A stretch of 7,738 bases of DNA from Bacteroidota bacterium. GTDB taxonomy: Bacteria > Bacteroidota > Bacteroidia > Chitinophagales > Chitinophagaceae. Of the stretch, positions 6,538 to 7,738 are shown piece after piece (within the stretch, counting starts at the first letter, position 1; each line of letters starts with the position of its first letter). The position numbers and the translations under genes are program-made. The stretch is from assembly GCA_023396345.1 (NCBI GenBank), contig JAEWWO010000036.1:1-7738 (forward strand), in the 5' to 3' direction. Below the pieces are notes generated by a model. It was not told where the DNA came from, did no database searches, and saw only the letters and a list, made by a program, of their open reading frames with translations.

Positions 6538-6774
6538 ATGGATACCGCAGAATTTATAGGTTATGTAGCAATGGCTTTTTTAGTGATTTCTTTTTTGCCC
6601 AAGCAAATTAAAAGAGTCAGAACAATTAATTTAATTGGCTGTATATTTTTTGTGCTATATGGCATTATGCTGGGCTGGAAGTGGCCGTTGATTATATCAA
6701 ACGGATTGGTAGCTTGTATACAAATTTATTATTTGCTTATAGATAAATCTTCTTCTTCATCAGTGAATAAATAA
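6538..6774 (+). CDS. Small three-helix inner-membrane protein, YgjV/SemiSWEET-like
   Basis: A 78-residue integral membrane protein with three predicted helices: about residues 4-20 (EFIGYVAMAFLVISFLP), 29-46 (TINLIGCIFFVLYGIML) and 50-68 (PLIISNGLVACIQIYYLLI), then a short Ser-rich tail. The ISFLPKQIK turn after helix 1 and the N-G-based third helix resemble half-transporters of the PQ-loop/SemiSWEET kind and the YgjV inner-membrane family. SemiSWEETs of this size work as dimers for sugars, but the substrate here is unknown and YgjV has no settled function. The ATG at 6538 lies behind a -7 element and the gene ends 3 bases before the glycosylase-like gene, so the two are likely co-transcribed, with no obvious functional link. 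Confidence 0.75.
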   Translation: MDTAEFIGYVAMAFLVISFLPKQIKRVRTINLIGCIFFVLYGIMLGWKWPLIISNGLVACIQIYYLLIDKSSSSSVNK

Positions 6775-6777
6775 AAT

Positions 6778-7425
6778 ATGGATGTGAAAATAGTTACAAA
6801 ACATCAGCACATAGATTTATATCCGATTCCCAAGGACAGCGAAAAACTGATTCTGGGAACGATTCATCCGCATCATCATGAAAACTTTTTGCTTCCTTTC
6901 TTTTATGGTAATAAAAATTCTATATGGGAAATTTTCAGTGATGCCTTTCCTGAATTATTGCCAAAGCCCGTAACTTTAGAAAAAGTTCTCCACTTCTTAG
7001 ACATCAAAAAAATTGCTGTAAGCGACACGGTGCTTGAATGTGAGCGAAATAATTCTACTTACTTAGACAATGACTTTACTTGCACTAAATTAAATACAGA
7101 TTTGATAGAACAGATAAAAAATTCTCATATTACCGAAATATTTTTCACGAGCGGTTTTGGAAAAAACAATGCTTTTAAATTGTTTTATGTGGATATACTA
7201 CAACAAAAAATCACTCCTGAAATTCGAAAGAATAAAGAAGTGATTTTAGATAAAGATATTTTCGGACGAGTTGTAAAACTTACTATTTTACTTTCTCCTT
7301 CGGGCAGTGCAAATATTGCATGGGCAACTTCCTCTGCGTATAAACAAAACGCACATCTATATAAAAACTCCAGACGTCCCGTACACGATTTTAAAGTTGA
7401 TTACTACAGAGAAAAATTCAGTTGA
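6778..7425 (+). CDS. Uracil-DNA glycosylase superfamily protein, family 6 (hypoxanthine-DNA glycosylase)-like
   Basis: A 215-residue predicted cytoplasmic protein whose fold signatures fit the uracil-DNA glycosylase superfamily, enzymes that cut damaged or mismatched bases from DNA. The first motif is KLILGTIHP (23-31), where the superfamily has a strand leading into GxxP. It is followed by FFYGNKNSIWEIF (41-53), which matches the YYxHPRNxFW segment of deoxyinosine/hypoxanthine glycosylases. In that family the asparagine of this segment is thought to be catalytic, here N45 or N47. The second motif is LLSPSGSANIAW (171-182), corresponding to the LPSTSPAN or NPSG DNA-contact loop. The usual Asp or Asn of motif A in classical uracil glycosylases is absent, consistent with family 6 or with a diverged member. 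Family assignment is from memory of motifs, and substrate is not established. It follows the small membrane protein by 3 bases and converges with the dehydrogenase gene, with only 5 bases between them. Confidence 0.72.
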   Translation: MDVKIVTKHQHIDLYPIPKDSEKLILGTIHPHHHENFLLPFFYGNKNSIWEIFSDAFPELLPKPVTLEKVLHFLDIKKIAVSDTVLECERNNSTYLDNDFTCTKLNTDLIEQIKNSHITEIFFTSGFGKNNAFKLFYVDILQQKITPEIRKNKEVILDKDIFGRVVKLTILLSPSGSANIAWATSSAYKQNAHLYKNSRRPVHDFKVDYYREKFS

Positions 7426-7430
7426 GAGTT

Positions 7431-7738
7431 TTACATATTCTTAGTTTTAGTAGGTCTTACTTCAACTTTACTTGGTAAAGTTCGCGGATGCATATTGATT
7501 AAATCCAGTACAAGCTGACCAATGTCTTCCGGTTGTATTTTCCACGCATCTTCTTCGGAAGGCGTATGGTTGTTGAAGTGAGAGGATACGGAGCCCGGCA
7601 TAATCGTCGTAACTTTAATATCGTGTTTTCTTAGGTCAAGCATAGCAGCCTGTGTAAAGCCTACAACTCCGAATTTGCTTGCATTGTAGCCTGCTCCTCC
7701 TTCAAAAAAGTTGGTACCTGCCAGACTTGCAATAGTGA
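7431..7738 (-). CDS. Short-chain dehydrogenase/reductase (SDR), C-terminal part; start outside the window
   Basis: An NAD(P)-dependent oxidoreductase of the classical SDR family; substrate unknown. The frame stays open to the window edge, so the gene continues beyond 7738 and the N-terminal Rossmann Gly-motif is not visible. The methionine at 7643 is internal. About 101 residues can be read. The catalytic Ser (TIASLAG), Tyr and Lys (YNASK) are all present, with the normal 13-residue spacing from Ser to Tyr, followed by FGVVGFTQA. Further on come the cofactor-loop motif IMPGSVSSHF and a PEDIGQLVLDLINMH segment typical of SDRs that resemble 3-oxoacyl-ACP reductases or sepiapterin-like reductases. 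The end (VEVRPTKTKNM) is normal. Tail-to-tail with the glycosylase-like gene; no terminator fits in the 5-base gap. Confidence 0.92.
   Translation of the reverse strand, partial: TIASLAGTNFFEGGAGYNASKFGVVGFTQAAMLDLRKHDIKVTTIMPGSVSSHFNNHTPSEEDAWKIQPEDIGQLVLDLINMHPRTLPSKVEVRPTKTKNM

Noticed and set aside
6753..6760. A further TTCTTCAT motif
   Set aside because: It is a single copy within serine codons of the small membrane protein gene, without a second unit 11 bases away and without a promoter element.
1..7738. CRISPR arrays, insertion sequences, tRNA or rRNA genes, phage genes
   Set aside because: I saw no spaced repeat array, transposase, terminal inverted repeats, or tRNA/rRNA sequence in either strand.

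Overview
The window looks like a piece of a Bacteroidota chromosome, probably near Chitinophagaceae or a related lineage. The DNA is AT-rich and ribosome-binding sites are weak and A-rich. Several starts are preceded by the Bacteroidota -7 promoter element TAnnTTTG. The gene content also fits: a TonB-dependent receptor of the '-STNGPGSFGAS-' type, a DUF4382 lipoprotein, and outer-membrane proteins ending in phenylalanine. This assignment is an inference from sequence style, not from a database match.

Layout. Bases 2-1822 hold the 3' part of a TonB-dependent outer-membrane receptor, whose 5' end lies outside the window. A 346-base gene-free stretch follows (1823-2168). It holds a promoter with a tandem direct repeat, a stretch that may be transcribed as a small RNA or leader, a perfect-stem intrinsic terminator (2004-2037) and a second promoter (2080-2087). 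Four genes then run closely spaced on the + strand: a small secreted lysine-rich protein (2169-2495), a beta-barrel outer-membrane protein with a Gly/Asn/Pro/Lys-rich insert (2499-3443), an OmpR/PhoB-type response regulator (3478-4149) and its histidine kinase (4152-5474, TTG start). After a 103-base gap comes a DUF4382 lipoprotein (5578-6402) with its own terminator (6431-6467). An unrelated two-gene operon follows: a 78-residue three-helix membrane protein (6538-6774) and a uracil/hypoxanthine-DNA-glycosylase-like protein (6778-7425). The window ends in the C-terminal half of a convergent short-chain dehydrogenase (7431-7738, minus strand).

How it works together. The most informative signal is regulatory. 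Two separate intergenic regions carry the same arrangement, TTCTTCAT-N3-TTCTTCAT (11-base period). In both, the TTTG of the -7 element ends exactly 18 bases after the second repeat, and no good -33 element is present. One copy lies just before the lipoprotein gene and downstream of the kinase gene. The other lies just after the TonB receptor and before the candidate small RNA. An 11-base tandem repeat beside the core promoter is the usual footprint of a dimer of OmpR/PhoB-family regulators, and such a regulator is encoded between the two sites. I infer a local envelope-directed regulon: the two-component system activates the DUF4382 lipoprotein and a transcript that either ends as a short RNA at 2037 or reads through into the cationic-protein/barrel/two-component operon.
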